From assembly GCA_045594425.1 (NCBI GenBank), contig JAZNYK010000007.1:62001-126000 (forward strand): 64,000 bases of DNA, in the 5' to 3' direction. Position 1 is the first letter of the stretch; every line of letters starts with the position of its first letter. Source of the DNA: RGIG1681 sp045594425 (GTDB lineage Bacteria > Bacillota > Clostridia > Christensenellales > UBA1242). The translations under genes and the position numbers were made by a program. The notes beneath the pieces are model-generated. The model was not told where the DNA came from and did no database searches. It saw only the letters and a list, made by a program, of their open reading frames with translations. Shown piece by piece: positions 51,374 through 60,533 of the stretch.

Positions 51374-53911
51374 TTAATGTCCATCACTCCATCTATAACT
51401 AGCCACACAATCAACTTCAAGAGGAACATCAAGTTTACAAGCATTTTCCATCTCACGCTTCAAAAGTTTGCAAACATCATCTTTTTCTTCTAGCGGACAA
51501 TCTATTATAAGTTCATCATGAACCTGCATAATAAGTTTTGCTTTAAACCCACCTTTTTCAAGTGCTTCAAAAGTGTTAACCATTGCAATTTTAATAATAT
51601 CAGCAGCAGTCCCTTGAAGTGGCATATTTTGACTCGCTCTTTCTGCCCTGCTTCTAACCATGAAATTAGACGCATTAATATCAAACATCTTTCTAGTTCT
51701 TCCAAAAAGCGTTGTTGCTTTTCCTGTTTCCTTTGCTTTTAAAATAGCATTATTCATGAACTCGCCAACTGCAGGATGGTTATCATAATAATTTTTAATA
51801 TACACTCTAGCATCTCTTGGAGATATTTTTAGGTCCTCTGCAAGACCATATTCACTAATTCCATAAATAACACCAAAGTTAACAACTTTTGCCATACGGC
51901 GCATATCTTTTGTCACAAGTTCTTCAGGAACACCAAACACAGAACTTGCTGTTTTTGTATGAATATCAACATTATTATTAAAAGCCTCAACAAACATAGG
52001 GTCTTTGCTAAAGTGTGCAAGAAGTCGAAGTTCTATTTGCGAATAATCTGCATCAATCAAAACATGATTTTTGCTAGACGCAACAAACATACTTCTAATT
52101 TCTTTACTTTCTTCTGACCTTATTGGAATGTTTTGCAAATTTGGTTCAGTTGAAGACAATCTTCCAGTTGTTGTAAATGTCTGTTTAAAATATGTATGAA
52201 CAAAACCATTTTTATCAATGTGTGGATAAATCCCATCAATATAAGTGCTCAAAAATTTTGCCACTTTTCTATAACGCAAAACAAACCCAACAATCTCATG
52301 GTCATTTTGAATTTCTTGCAAGTGGTCTGCACTTGTAGATTGTTTTTTGTTATGTGAAAGTCCAAGTTTTCCATACAAAATATTTGCAAGTTGTTTTGGC
52401 GAATTAATATTAAACTCTTCACCAGCAAGTTGATAAATTTGTTTTTCTAATGTTTTAAGTTCAAGTCCATACTTTTCTTTTAGGGCTGTTAAAATTTCAT
52501 AATCAATCTTAAATCCGCATTTTTCCATGCAAAATAACACTTTTGATAACTTATTTTCAACATTTTTAAATAAAAATTGCAGTTTTTCATTTTCAATTTT
52601 TTCAGCATACTCTTGTTTAAACTTAAACAATTTAGTTGCAACATATCTCACATCATCATCAAAGAAAACATCTTTTACTGCATCAACTGGAACTCCATCC
52701 ACCAAATATTTTGCAACCGCAGAGTCAAAGTATCCATTAAGTTCAATTCCATATTGTTTTAAATAATACATATCTTGTTTTGAATCAAAACAAATTTTTT
52801 CAATAGATTCATTTTCAAAAACATCTTTTAATAATCCAAAAAATTCATTATCATTAACACCCATTCCAAGCAAATCATTTGAAACATTAAAAACAATTTC
52901 CTCTTCACCAAATGAAAAATGAATTTCTTTTTGATTAAAATAAACAGCAAATAAATTTTCTTGTTCAATACGTTTTATAACTCTTTGCAAATCTTCTATT
53001 GTTGAATAGTTAACAACTTCATAAACATCTTCACTCTTTTCACCTTTTGATAAATCAAAGTAAGAATCATTTTTTAATAACGTCTTAAATTCATAATATT
53101 TAAAAAAGTCTTTAACTGGAGCACTGAACGGATAATCAAATTCACAATCTTTAAGCGTTACATCAATTTCACCTTTTGTTACAATTGTTGCAAGTTTCTG
53201 TGAAAGGTATGCCATGTCTTTTCCTTCAACAAGTTTTTCTTTTAGTTTTCCAGAAATTTCATCAATATGTTCATACACACCATCAATTGAACCATATTTT
53301 AAAATTAAATCAGTTGCAGTTTTAGGTCCAACACCAGCAACACCAGGGATATTATCAGCAGTGTCACCTTGAAGCCCTTTCAAATCAATAAATTGTTTTG
53401 GTGTAACACCATACTCCGCCTTAAGTTCCTTAACACCCATAATCTTAACATCACTGGTTCCTTTTTTTGTAAAATAAACCGATGTCATATCATCAACCAA
53501 TTGAAAAGAATCTCTATCTCCAGTAACAATAATTGTTTCAGTATCTAAAAACTTTTTGGAAATTATACCAATAATATCATCACCCTCAAGACCTTCTTGT
53601 TCAGCAATTTTTATCCCCATCAACTTAAGCATTTTTTTCAATGGTTCAATTTGACTTCTAAGTTCATCCGGCATTGGTTTTCTTGTTGCCTTATATCCAT
53701 CAAACAAATCATTTCTAAATGTATGTTTAGACACATCAAAAGCAACAACCATATACTTTGGCTTGATATTATTTATAATATTCAAAATCTGTATAGCAAA
53801 ACCATAAACAGCATTTGAATATTCACCATTAGAATTCGAAAGTAATGGAAGAGCATAAAACGAACGATAAAAAATACTATTTCCATCAATGATAACCAGT
53901 TTATTTGCCAT
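51374..53911 (-). CDS. polA: DNA polymerase I
   Basis: Repair and Okazaki-fragment polymerase, 845 aa. The 5'-3' exonuclease domain (~1-290) has KLVIIDGNSIFYRSFYALP and GLQGDTADNIPGVAGVGPKTA; the polymerase domain has DYSQIELRLLAHFS (motif A), RRMAKVVNFGVIYG (motif B) and QVHDELIIDC (motif C). The 3'-5' exonuclease region (~300-470) lacks the DxE catalytic motif, so proofreading is probably lost, as in Bacillus stearothermophilus-type enzymes. ATG 53911 follows AAGGTGA. Confidence 0.96.
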   Translation of the reverse strand: MANKLVIIDGNSIFYRSFYALPLLSNSNGEYSNAVYGFAIQILNIINNIKPKYMVVAFDVSKHTFRNDLFDGYKATRKPMPDELRSQIEPLKKMLKLMGIKIAEQEGLEGDDIIGIISKKFLDTETIIVTGDRDSFQLVDDMTSVYFTKKGTSDVKIMGVKELKAEYGVTPKQFIDLKGLQGDTADNIPGVAGVGPKTATDLILKYGSIDGVYEHIDEISGKLKEKLVEGKDMAYLSQKLATIVTKGEIDVTLKDCEFDYPFSAPVKDFFKYYEFKTLLKNDSYFDLSKGEKSEDVYEVVNYSTIEDLQRVIKRIEQENLFAVYFNQKEIHFSFGEEEIVFNVSNDLLGMGVNDNEFFGLLKDVFENESIEKICFDSKQDMYYLKQYGIELNGYFDSAVAKYLVDGVPVDAVKDVFFDDDVRYVATKLFKFKQEYAEKIENEKLQFLFKNVENKLSKVLFCMEKCGFKIDYEILTALKEKYGLELKTLEKQIYQLAGEEFNINSPKQLANILYGKLGLSHNKKQSTSADHLQEIQNDHEIVGFVLRYRKVAKFLSTYIDGIYPHIDKNGFVHTYFKQTFTTTGRLSSTEPNLQNIPIRSEESKEIRSMFVASSKNHVLIDADYSQIELRLLAHFSKDPMFVEAFNNNVDIHTKTASSVFGVPEELVTKDMRRMAKVVNFGVIYGISEYGLAEDLKISPRDARVYIKNYYDNHPAVGEFMNNAILKAKETGKATTLFGRTRKMFDINASNFMVRSRAERASQNMPLQGTAADIIKIAMVNTFEALEKGGFKAKLIMQVHDELIIDCPLEEKDDVCKLLKREMENACKLDVPLEVDCVASYRWSDGH

Positions 53912-53966
53912 AAAAATCACCTTTTCCTTATTAATATAAGTATACCAATTTTTTAATAAAAACAAA

Positions 53967-53996
53967 ATAAAAAAGAGAAACAAAATTTCTCTTTTT
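53967..53996 (-). terminator. Terminator of the 185-aa lipoprotein gene
   Basis: Stem AAGAGAAA / TTTCTCTT around CAAAA (about 53972-53994) with U run on the minus strand. Confidence 0.8.
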
Positions 53997-54005
53997 TATT
54001 TTAAA

Positions 54006-54563
54006 TTATTCAGCAGTTGCAGTTGCAAGTGTGGCATTAATTTTTAAAGAAATTACACTTTCAGTATCATCAGTATAAACAGTTGTCAAAGTATACTCTT
54101 TGGTGTTAGCAGATAAAATTAAATACGTAAACGCATCTTCTCCCGATTCATTATCCAAAAGGTCAGTTAATGTTCCAGCATAATTTTCTTTGCTATCATC
54201 ATCGCTAAATACTTTTGTTATATTTCCTTTTATTTCAAAACTAGAAAGTGTCCTCTCCTTATCAAACATAAACTTTACAACTGCAACATGGGTCACATCT
54301 TCAACACCATAAGCACTCTTTTGTGAATCAGACATCGCGTCAATCGTTCCAGAAATTGTAACAGTTCCACAATCTTGTTTTAGTTCAACCTCATCAGAAT
54401 TTTCAAATTCAACCTCACCAAGCATTGTTTTTCCAAGTTCAACTTTTTCAGCAACTGAACATTCTTTTCCGCCTTCACCGCCACTTTTTCCACAAGCAAC
54501 AAGTGAAAATGTTATTAAAAATGCAAATGCAAGCACAAATGAAAATTTTAGTATTTTTCTCAT
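54006..54563 (-). CDS. Lipoprotein, paralogue of 54628-55113
   Basis: A 185-aa lipoprotein with signal MRKILKFSFVLAFAFLITF and lipobox LVAC near residue 24, then a Gly-rich spacer. The mature part is beta-rich. It shares with the next gene the blocks EDVTHVAVVKF / DDVTHVVAVKL and FTYLILSA / YTYIILEA in the same order. Function unknown. Own ribosome binding site and terminator. Confidence 0.8.
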   Translation of the reverse strand: MRKILKFSFVLAFAFLITFSLVACGKSGGEGGKECSVAEKVELGKTMLGEVEFENSDEVELKQDCGTVTISGTIDAMSDSQKSAYGVEDVTHVAVVKFMFDKERTLSSFEIKGNITKVFSDDDSKENYAGTLTDLLDNESGEDAFTYLILSANTKEYTLTTVYTDDTESVISLKINATLATATAE

Positions 54564-54627
54564 AAAATCACCTTCCTTAATTGTAATATGTGTGGTTTTT
54601 AATTAATTTATACATTTTTTGCGTTTT

Positions 54628-55113
54628 TTATTTTAACAACAAATCTTCATTAAATTTAACCTTATAAATTTTTTCTTCATCTTTTTCATTCCATTTCACA
54701 CTTATAACAACTTCATCTGACGGAATAGCCTCTAATATAATATATGTATAATTATCCCCGTTCAAATGTTCTGCATCATAAGCCCTTGTTCCATTCACAT
54801 TAATCTCAACTTCATCTTCAACAACCTCACTTTCAATAGCAGTCAATTTCACAGCAACAACATGTGTTACATCATCAGCAATTTCAAATTCATTTTTAAC
54901 AGTTTTATTATTCAGTGCATACACACTACCAGAAATCAAATAATCATCACCATCTTTTGTTAACACCACACCTTCATTCGCAAATGTGTAACTATCATGA
55001 ATTTTATCACCTGCACCCATCAATTCAACTGCATTCGTTTTTTCATTTTTTGCACACGCAACACACACTCCACTTATCAAAATCATAACTAAAAACAAAA
55101 TTGACTTTTTCAT
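54628..55113 (-). CDS. Lipoprotein, paralogue of 54006-54563
   Basis: A 161-aa lipoprotein with signal MKKSILFLVMILISGVCVAC (lipobox CVAC). The mature domain has the same strand order as its neighbour. ATG 55113 follows AAGGAG; a longer reading frame (to 55176) precedes the ribosome binding site. An A/T-rich spacer of 64 nt separates the two genes. Confidence 0.78.
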   Translation of the reverse strand: MKKSILFLVMILISGVCVACAKNEKTNAVELMGAGDKIHDSYTFANEGVVLTKDGDDYLISGSVYALNNKTVKNEFEIADDVTHVVAVKLTAIESEVVEDEVEINVNGTRAYDAEHLNGDNYTYIILEAIPSDEVVISVKWNEKDEEKIYKVKFNEDLLLK

Positions 55114-55163
55114 AAAAACTCCTTTTGTTATATTTTGTTCAACAAATTGATTTTTTATGTAAG

Positions 55164-55192
55164 CACAAAAAAACACGCTATATAGCGTGTTT
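55164..55192 (-). terminator. Terminator of ppa
   Basis: Perfect 22-nt palindrome AAACACGCTATATAGCGTGTTT (55171-55192) with a U run on the minus strand. Confidence 0.85.
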
Positions 55193-55200
55193 TAATATTT

Positions 55201-55734
55201 TTAATATTCACCAAATTCTTTATCAAAAGCCTCAATACATTCTTCAACAGTTGCAATCGCTTCACGTCTGCCACTAATGCTTTCAATTCTAACTGGCTTT
55301 TGTTCAAGTTGTTTGTATACTGTTAAGAAATGAATAAGTTCATCAAAAATATGTTTTGGCAACTCAGATATATCTGTATAGTTATTGTTTTGAGGGTCAC
55401 CAAATGGAATTGCAATAATTTTTTGGTCCATTTCATTTCCATCAATCATTTTGATAACACCAATAGGATAACATCTAACCAAACTCATTTTTTCTATTGG
55501 TTGGCTACACATAACGAACACATCCAATGGGTCATTATCTTCACTCAATGTTCTTGGAATAAATCCATAGTTCATTGGATAATATGTTGCTGTAAACAAA
55601 CATCTATCAAGAATAATCAAAGATGTTTCTTTATCAAGTTCATATTTATTTTTGCCACCTTGTTCAATTTCAATAAAACAAACAAAGTCATCACTTTTTA
55701 TTCTTTCTTTATTAAACTCTTTCCAAATGTCCAT
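55201..55734 (-). CDS. ppa: Inorganic pyrophosphatase (family I)
   Basis: Hydrolyses pyrophosphate. The 177-aa protein has EIEQGGKNKYELD, the signature EDNDPLDVFVM with the metal-binding Asp residues, GVIKMIDGNEMDQKIIAIP and the DEL.HFL.VYK.LE..K tail. Soluble, with AGGAG before the ATG. Monocistronic. Confidence 0.95.
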   Translation of the reverse strand: MDIWKEFNKERIKSDDFVCFIEIEQGGKNKYELDKETSLIILDRCLFTATYYPMNYGFIPRTLSEDNDPLDVFVMCSQPIEKMSLVRCYPIGVIKMIDGNEMDQKIIAIPFGDPQNNNYTDISELPKHIFDELIHFLTVYKQLEQKPVRIESISGRREAIATVEECIEAFDKEFGEY

Positions 55735-55803
55735 AATATCTCCTAAAACAGTTCATTCTAGACATCAAATATACCACTGCCACCACAAAATTGTCAACTT
55801 ATA

Positions 55804-56790
55804 TTATCTTTTCTTTCTACCTTTTCGTTTTAAGAGTGCATCCACAACAACAATATTTTTCGGACTTAAGTCAATATCATTCTTAACTCGTTCAGCAAAC
55901 TCTTCATTAAAATCATCTTGATGAATTTCATCTTGTGGTGTCATCAATTTCGAAAGTTCTGCACGCTTTCTATCTTCTAACCATTCACGCATAAATGCCT
56001 TATCATTTCTAAGTTGTTCCACAGGAACATCATGTTTTTCATCATCAACCAAAACTTTAACATCACCATTACTTAAGGTTTTTAATGCCCTTTCATAAAG
56101 CCTTTCCTCAAAGTCACTAGTCAAACTTAAATGTCTGCCTGAATTAAAGTTTAAGTATTTTTCAGAAATATGTGCTTGAAGCATATCATCAAATGAATCA
56201 TCTTGAATCATTTTTGATAATCTTCTGCTATGGTCAAAATGTCTAGCACTAGTATCTTGACAAATTTCACAAGGTTCATTATTTTCTTCTGCATAAAATT
56301 CATCTTGAACCATAGCCTCCATGGCTTGAACTTCATCTTCAACAATATCTGACCATCCAACAAATTTAGAAACTTTGTTAGATGACTTCACAAATTGTGC
56401 TCTTTTTTCCAAATTGTCAAGTCTAGATTCTTCTTCCAAAACGTGTGCAGGCTTTTCAGAACCACCTTCAATTATTGATGTTGTTCTTTTGTAAACCTGT
56501 GTAACTTCAGGCTTTTGCGAACTCTTGTGAACTTTCTTTTTTTTCTTTATTTCAGTTGTTTGCCCATCAACAGAATCTGTTTCTTTCACTTCATCTGGCA
56601 CAACAACTTTAGATTCATCTTTTGTATTTTCTTCAACTTTATCAGTTGAAACTTTCTCATGTTTTTCTTTTTTGTCTGTTGTTTTTTTCTTTTTTTTGCC
56701 TGGCTTAACAAAAATAAACATCAAAACAAAAACAATCACAACCCCCACAATGAGCACCAAAAATGGTCTTTCATTTAAATATTCAAACAT
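55804..56790 (-). CDS. Membrane-anchored charged protein downstream of floA
   Basis: A 328-aa protein with one N-terminal transmembrane helix (residues ~10-30), a Lys/Glu-rich low-complexity stretch (~33-105), and a mostly helical C-terminal part ending in a basic tail. Not recognised. It is 8 nt downstream of floA in the same operon, so a role at FloA membrane domains is plausible but unproven. Confidence 0.65.
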   Translation of the reverse strand: MFEYLNERPFLVLIVGVVIVFVLMFIFVKPGKKKKKTTDKKEKHEKVSTDKVEENTKDESKVVVPDEVKETDSVDGQTTEIKKKKKVHKSSQKPEVTQVYKRTTSIIEGGSEKPAHVLEEESRLDNLEKRAQFVKSSNKVSKFVGWSDIVEDEVQAMEAMVQDEFYAEENNEPCEICQDTSARHFDHSRRLSKMIQDDSFDDMLQAHISEKYLNFNSGRHLSLTSDFEERLYERALKTLSNGDVKVLVDDEKHDVPVEQLRNDKAFMREWLEDRKRAELSKLMTPQDEIHQDDFNEEFAERVKNDIDLSPKNIVVVDALLKRKGRKKR

Positions 56791-56798
56791 TCAAACAC

Positions 56799-57986
56799 CT
56801 ATTTATTTTCATCATCAGTGTTATTATTTGCTCGTTTTTGAGCCGCCGCTAATGATGCAAATCTTGCCGCTAGTGGATTCATTTGTGGGTTAAATCCACC
56901 ACCAGGGTTAAATCCTGTATTTTGAATTGGTGGTTTTGGTGCATAAGAAGGAGTTTCTTTTCGTGTTGAAACATTTGACAATTTTTCAACTTTTTCTTCT
57001 TCAGCCTTACTTAATGAATTTCTCATAGCAGTATCCGCTTGAATATTTTGCATTTCATAATAATCATTAACTGAAATCTTTCCAGCAGAAAGTGCTTTAG
57101 CCAATGCTTTTGGAACTTCCGCTTCCGCCCTAATAACTTCAGCACGCATTTCCTGAACCCTTGCCTTCATTTCATTTTCAGCAGCAATCGCCATACTCTT
57201 ACGCTCTTCTGCTTTTGCTTGAGCAATTCTTTTTTCCGCCTCCGCTTTAGCAATATTAAGTTCAGCATCAATATTTCTTCCTACATCAATATCCGCAATG
57301 TCTAATGATGAAATATAATAAGCAGTTCCTCTATCCAGTCCTTTTTCCAAAACAGTTGATGAAATAAGTTCAGGACTCTCCAAAATCATTTTATGTGAAT
57401 CAGTTGAACCAACAGTGGTTACAATACCTTCACCAACACGAGCAATAATTGTATCTTCACCAGCACCTGAAATTTGCATAAGCATATTTGAAACCACGGT
57501 AACTTTTGCTTTTACAATAAGTTCAATACCATCTTTTGCAACAGCAGAAATTTCTGGAGTTTCAATAATCTTTGGAACAACAGTATTTTTTACAGCCTCA
57601 TAAACATCACGACCAGCAAGGTCAATAGCCTTTGCTTTTTGTGCCGTCAAATCAATATTCGCTGAATATGCAGCAACAAGCGCCTTTACAACATTTTCAA
57701 CATTTCCACCAGCCATAACGTGGGTTTCAAGTTCATCAACTGAAATTTTCAAACCCGCTTTTCTTGCAGTGATATAGTTTAGTGTGATTAATTGACAATC
57801 AACTTTTCGAAGTTTCATACCAATAAGTTTAAACATTGATATATAAGCAGATGACACAAAAGCCCTAAACCATAGTTTAAATGGAACCAATGTCAAAACA
57901 ATAATTATTCCTGCAAGCAAAATAATGCCGGCTATAGCAATGCCAGCAATCCAACCTGCACTTAAATTTATTCCACATAGAAGCAT
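56799..57986 (-). CDS. floA: Flotillin-like protein FloA
   Basis: Scaffold of membrane microdomains. The 395-aa protein has an N-terminal hairpin membrane anchor (~5-30), then VPFKLWFRAFVSSAYISMFKLIGMKLRKVD, a PHB/SPFH-type domain (GISISVDELETHVMAGG-like region) and an Ala/Glu-rich coiled coil (AKAEAEKRIAQAKAEERKSMA). The C-terminal ~60 residues are Pro/Gly/Asn-rich. ATG 57986 follows GGAGG at 7 nt; a longer frame to 58040 lies over the promoter. Confidence 0.95.
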   Translation of the reverse strand: MLLCGINLSAGWIAGIAIAGIILLAGIIIVLTLVPFKLWFRAFVSSAYISMFKLIGMKLRKVDCQLITLNYITARKAGLKISVDELETHVMAGGNVENVVKALVAAYSANIDLTAQKAKAIDLAGRDVYEAVKNTVVPKIIETPEISAVAKDGIELIVKAKVTVVSNMLMQISGAGEDTIIARVGEGIVTTVGSTDSHKMILESPELISSTVLEKGLDRGTAYYISSLDIADIDVGRNIDAELNIAKAEAEKRIAQAKAEERKSMAIAAENEMKARVQEMRAEVIRAEAEVPKALAKALSAGKISVNDYYEMQNIQADTAMRNSLSKAEEEKVEKLSNVSTRKETPSYAPKPPIQNTGFNPGGGFNPQMNPLAARFASLAAAQKRANNNTDDENK

Positions 57987-58011
57987 ACGCACACCTCCAT
58001 AACTTACGAAA

Positions 58012-58040
58012 ATTATACCATATATACAACTAAAAATCAA
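58012..58040 (-). promoter_or_regulatory. Promoter of the floA operon
   Basis: Minus strand TTGATT (58035-58040), 17-nt spacer, TATAAT (58012-58017). Confidence 0.75.
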
Positions 58041-58107
58041 TACTACCTTAAAAAATAATTATAAAAATATAACACTATAACAAATTCGCAAATCATTAAT
58101 TATTAAA

Positions 58108-58140
58108 ATAAAAAACGCAAAAAGTAAAACTTTCTGCGTT
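58108..58140 (-). terminator. Terminator of the 201-aa gene
   Basis: Stem AACGCAGAAAG / CTTTTTGCGTT (one mismatch) on the minus strand, followed by U residues. The 57987-58153 gap otherwise holds only the floA promoter. Confidence 0.75.
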
Positions 58141-58153
58141 ATTTTTTGAAAAA

Positions 58154-58759
58154 TTACATCATATCTTTTGATTTCTTTTTAATATTACTCTCAATTTTAA
58201 ACTTGTATAACCATCCATATTCTTTGCGTGCTTCATCATCTGCATTATCATATCTATATGTCACCGCATTAAATGTGTTAACCCAATCTTCTTCATGCTT
58301 GTATTTGCCAGCATATTTCTTTAAAAATTTGATTGAATATTTTTGAGCGTCACGTTCAATAGATTGATTGTTATACATAACATTGTCTGTGCTTGAAGAA
58401 AAATATCCCATCCAATTTCTCTTCCACCTCTTTGCCGTAAACTCATACCATTTCAAATCTCTATCAACCACATTAAATTGATAAGCATGTCTTGTTTCAT
58501 GAGCAATAGTTTCCATGGCATGAAAACGATATCTTGTATCCTCAATAAGTTTTGAACTCAACACAATTTTTTTATTGCCATTAGTAACCGTAAAAGCACC
58601 AAAACAATTCCAATCATCATATCGAAGTTCAAGTTTCAAAGGTTCAATTTTAAGTTTTTTTGCAACCCTCTTTTCAAGTTCAACAAAACACTTAAACCTT
58701 GTGTCATAAGACAATTTTTTCCATTTTTTTAATTTAAATTTTGAAAATAAAAACCACAT
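58154..58759 (-). CDS. Putative zinc metallopeptidase-like protein (HETRH)
   Basis: A 201-aa basic protein. METIAHETRHAYQFNV around residue 90 contains HExxH followed by a His-rich helix; YFSSSTDNVMYNNQSIERDAQKYSIKFL contains Glu-Arg-Asp-Ala, a typical third-ligand helix (ExxA) in gluzincins. No signal peptide. Family not identified; resembles DUF-type neutral zinc proteases near phage/plasmid loci only superficially. AGGTGA precedes the ATG. Confidence 0.65.
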   Translation of the reverse strand: MWFLFSKFKLKKWKKLSYDTRFKCFVELEKRVAKKLKIEPLKLELRYDDWNCFGAFTVTNGNKKIVLSSKLIEDTRYRFHAMETIAHETRHAYQFNVVDRDLKWYEFTAKRWKRNWMGYFSSSTDNVMYNNQSIERDAQKYSIKFLKKYAGKYKHEEDWVNTFNAVTYRYDNADDEARKEYGWLYKFKIESNIKKKSKDMM

Positions 58760-58815
58760 AATTTGTCACCTAAATTAATATTATCATAAACCAAAAATTT
58801 TAACAACAAAATAAT

Positions 58816-58844
58816 TTGCTTTAACAAGATTTGATTTGTATAAT
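58816..58844 (+). promoter_or_regulatory. Leaderless-type promoter of the OGG gene
   Basis: TTGCTT (58816-58821), 17-nt spacer, TATAAT (58839-58844), AAAATC, ATG (58851). Transcription should start on the ATG. Confidence 0.75.
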
Positions 58845-58850
58845 AAAATC

Positions 58851-59687
58851 ATGATATATGAAATTAAAAATAACATAATTTATGTCTATGACAAATCACA
58901 ATTTAATCCAAAACACATTTTAGAATGCGGACAGGTTTTTAGATTTGGCACCGATACAAACGGAAACTATTTTGTAATATCAAAAGATAAAAAAGCAACA
59001 ATCATTGACTGTAACACCCATTATGAAATTCATTCAAATGATGCTGAATATTTTGCCAATTACTTTGATTTAAACACAGACTATAACGCCATAAAACAAA
59101 CCTTAAAAAACAATCCGATTCTTTCACCTATGATTGACTATGGCTGCGGCATAAGAATATTAAACGCAGACCCTCTTGAAATGATTTTTTCTTTCACCAT
59201 TTCACAAAACAACAATATTAAAAGAATTCAAAAAATCATTGAAAACCTTTGTGCAATCGGAACTTCCATAAATAATGAATATAACGCTTTCCCAACAATA
59301 AATCAACTCGAAAAAGAACCCCTTGAGTTCTACCAATCTCTTGGTGCTGGATATCGCGACAAGTTCTTAAAAGAACTTTCAACCACATTAAATAATATAG
59401 ATTTATCTGAAATTCAAAAACTTCCAACTGATGAACTTTATAACTTTTTATTATCTTTAAAAGGCGTAGGTCCAAAAGTTGCAAGTTGCATTCTTCTATT
59501 TGGTTTTGGTCGCAAAAACAAATTTCCTGTAGATACTTGGATTGAACAAGTTTATTACAACCACTTCTCATCAAAACAACTTTCAAGGTCACAAATACAG
59601 GCTTATTTTGAAAATGAATTTAAAGATAATTCAGGCATTGCTCAACAATATTTATTTTATTATGAACGTGAAAAAAACAAGGACTAA
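58851..59687 (+). CDS. 8-oxoguanine DNA glycosylase (OGG1 family)
   Basis: Base-excision repair enzyme removing 8-oxoguanine. The 278-aa protein has an N-terminal OGG_N-type region (LECGQVFRF), then the HhH-GPD domain: SFTISQNNNIKRIQKIIENL, LGAGYRDKFL, and the helix-hairpin-helix LKGVGPKVASCILLFGFGRKNKFPVDTWIEQVY with catalytic Lys and Asp. ATG 58851 was chosen since TATAAT ends 6 nt upstream; an in-frame ATG at 58836 overlaps the promoter. Confidence 0.9.
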   Translation: MIYEIKNNIIYVYDKSQFNPKHILECGQVFRFGTDTNGNYFVISKDKKATIIDCNTHYEIHSNDAEYFANYFDLNTDYNAIKQTLKNNPILSPMIDYGCGIRILNADPLEMIFSFTISQNNNIKRIQKIIENLCAIGTSINNEYNAFPTINQLEKEPLEFYQSLGAGYRDKFLKELSTTLNNIDLSEIQKLPTDELYNFLLSLKGVGPKVASCILLFGFGRKNKFPVDTWIEQVYYNHFSSKQLSRSQIQAYFENEFKDNSGIAQQYLFYYEREKNKD

Positions 59688-59701
59688 TATCCTTGTTTTT
59701 T
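59675..59701 (+). terminator. Terminator of the OGG gene
   Basis: Stem AAACAAGGA / TCCTTGTTT with 6-nt loop and T run. The stop codon lies in the loop. Confidence 0.9.
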
Positions 59702-59714
59702 ACTTAAAGAAAGC

Positions 59715-59738
59715 CGCCCAAAACTTGGGTGTTTTTTT
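59715..59738 (+). terminator. Second hairpin between the OGG and flavin-binding genes
   Basis: Stem CGCCCAA / TTGGGTG, loop AAC, then seven or more T on the + strand. A back-up terminator for OGG; may also protect the convergent gene. Confidence 0.7.
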
Positions 59739-60145
59739 TAACAAATAATTTCAGGTTCACTGTGAACAGAATGAATTTCTGCAGACATATTACTTAAATA
59801 GAACACATACAAAATCTTGTCATCTTCTGTATATTTGCTACGAAGTTCTGGATTTGCATCAAGCATAGCCTTTTTAACTTCAGGTCTATAATCATACTCA
59901 ACCTTTCCATTAACACGAAGCCATCTGTCTTCACCAATCATAGCACAAACCTCAATGAAAGGATTTGTTTCAATTTGCTTGAACGCATGAGTTCTGTTGT
60001 TTGTGTAAAAATAAACTTTGTCATCAAATTCAACAACTGCGTTATATGGTCTAACATATGGTCTTTTGCCATCGGTTGTTGCAAAATAGAAATCTTTTGA
60101 ACTTTTTAAAATTGTAGCAATTCTTGTTACTGCTGGTTTATTCAT
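59738..60145 (-). CDS. Pyridoxamine 5'-phosphate oxidase-related flavin-binding protein
   Basis: A 135-aa split-barrel flavoprotein: SKDFYFATTDGKRPYVRPYNAVVEFDDKVYFYTNN and FIEVCAMIGEDRWLRVNGKVEYD follow the family's pattern for FMN-binding PNPOx-like proteins. Substrate unknown. Monocistronic. Confidence 0.88.
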   Translation of the reverse strand: MNKPAVTRIATILKSSKDFYFATTDGKRPYVRPYNAVVEFDDKVYFYTNNRTHAFKQIETNPFIEVCAMIGEDRWLRVNGKVEYDYRPEVKKAMLDANPELRSKYTEDDKILYVFYLSNMSAEIHSVHSEPEIIC

Positions 60146-60210
60146 AATTTTATCTCCTTATTACTCTATAAGAATAACAAACTTTAAGAAAAATCACAAC
60201 TAAATTAAAC

Positions 60211-60238
60211 AAAAAAAGATGACCGAAGCCATCTTTTT
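60211..60238 (-). terminator. Terminator of the rplU-prp-rpmA operon
   Basis: Minus strand stem AAAAAGATGGC / GTCATCTTTTT capped by a UUCG tetraloop, with a U run. Confidence 0.9.
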
Positions 60239-60242
60239 AAAA

Positions 60243-60533
60243 TTATTTATTTTCTGCTGGAATAACACATACTCTCTTTTTGTCTTTGCCAAATTTTTCA
60301 AATTTAACAACGCCATCAATTTTTGCATAGAGTGTGTCATCATCACCGATACCAACATTTTCACCTGGGTGAACATTTGTTCCTCTTTGACGAACAATGA
60401 TGTTTCCACCTTTAACTGTTTCACCAGAATATTTCTTAACGCCAAGTCTTTGAGCGTTTGAATCACGACCGTTCTTTGTAGAACCGCCACCTTTGTGGTG
60501 CGCAAAAAGTTGGATATTCATAAACATTGTCAT
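60243..60533 (-). CDS. rpmA: Ribosomal protein L27 with cleavable N-terminal extension
   Basis: A 96-aa 50S protein. The core starts HHKGGGSTKNGRDSNAQRLG; it is preceded by MTMFMNIQLFA, a Bacillota-type extension with the FA/H cleavage site for the cysteine protease Prp, encoded directly upstream. The ATG at 60533 overlaps the prp stop (ATGA); GGAGG lies 10 nt upstream. Last gene of the operon. Confidence 0.96.
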   Translation of the reverse strand: MTMFMNIQLFAHHKGGGSTKNGRDSNAQRLGVKKYSGETVKGGNIIVRQRGTNVHPGENVGIGDDDTLYAKIDGVVKFEKFGKDKKRVCVIPAENK

